Origin: Rhodobacteraceae bacterium WD3A24
Lineage (GTDB): Bacteria > Pseudomonadota > Alphaproteobacteria > Rhodobacterales > Rhodobacteraceae
Length of the DNA stretch: 53,927 bases
Reading direction: 5' to 3'
Assembly (NCBI GenBank): GCA_002967695.1
Contig: PUHN01000019.1
Span: forward strand, 1 to 53,927
In this document: positions 53,883 to 53,927 of the stretch, one piece after another
How the letters are laid out: every line of letters begins with the position of its first letter
Numbering within the stretch: the first letter of the stretch is position 1
Position numbers and translations under genes: made by a program
Notes under the pieces: model-generated
What the model was told of the DNA's origin: nothing
Databases searched by the model: none
The model's input: only the letters and a program-made list of their open reading frames with translations

Positions 53883-53927
53883 GCCATCGCGGGGCGGCGC
53901 GGGCGTGACGGGGGGCTGTCCGCCCCC

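Overview
The window is about 54 kb of a very GC-rich chromosome from an alphaproteobacterium, most probably a member of the Rhodobacterales (Rhodobacter/Paracoccus-like). The evidence is an adrenodoxin-type ferredoxin closely resembling Rhodobacter capsulatus FdVI, a phaZ / phaC-phaP-phaR locus with a PhaR box, an alphaproteobacterial lptF-lptG-lptD-surA-pdxA operon, a CtrA-like site and FNR-type boxes. It looks like ordinary core chromosome: I see no insertion sequence, prophage, plasmid or CRISPR signature.

Layout. 1-2.75 kb: end of an L-serine dehydratase gene, a peptidoglycan-binding lipoprotein, the ferredoxin with a co-transcribed exported beta-propeller-like protein, a DUF1330 protein and a TerB-like protein. 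2.77-7.5 kb (minus): a polyamine (putrescine) catabolism-like operon with two glutamine-synthetase-fold ligases, a class I amidotransferase and a PuuB-like FAD oxidase. 7.6-12.1 kb: polyhydroxyalkanoate storage (repressor phaR, phasin, synthase phaC, divergent depolymerase phaZ). 12.2-18.5 kb: alpha/beta hydrolase, thrS, a membrane protein, a cold-shock protein, an ArsC/Spx-like protein, a ribosome-associated protein and prfC. 18.6-20.4 kb: a CHAD protein and a GAF-GGDEF diguanylate cyclase.

20.6-23 kb is the most interesting locus: a Tat-exported type II sulfide:quinone oxidoreductase with a small membrane protein, divergent from an NsrR-like Rrf2 regulator. The 173-bp intergenic region carries two FNR-type boxes and a perfect 17-bp palindrome between them. 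23-29 kb: a retropepsin-like protease, a MarC protein, an ABC-F ATPase, ndk, a 44-codon basic ORF, holC and pepA. 29.2-35.9 kb: the LPS-transport/outer-membrane biogenesis operon. 36-38 kb: an orphan RACo-like [2Fe-2S]/ASKHA protein. 38.1-38.6 kb: tRNA-Gly(CCC) and tRNA-Leu(GAG), facing each other across a gene-free stretch. 38.7-43.7 kb: DUF3137, lipB, ctaD, DUF2244 and an exported small protein. 43.7-47.6 kb: a YqeY protein, carA and a family 2 glycosyltransferase whose N-terminus has the exact 24-5-24 MshEN c-di-GMP-binding layout. 47.6-53.9 kb: a GntR regulator, a HAD phosphatase, a small membrane protein, a UbiH-like hydroxylase, a class V aminotransferase, two overlapping AsnC/Lrp regulators and ilvC.

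Together the genes describe an aerobic or facultative heterotroph with carbon storage, sulfide oxidation under redox control and c-di-GMP signalling. Several genes appear to start leaderless, directly behind a -10 element. No wholly unknown multi-gene system is evident. The best candidates for new biology are the sulfide oxidation control region and the MshEN-glycosyltransferase.
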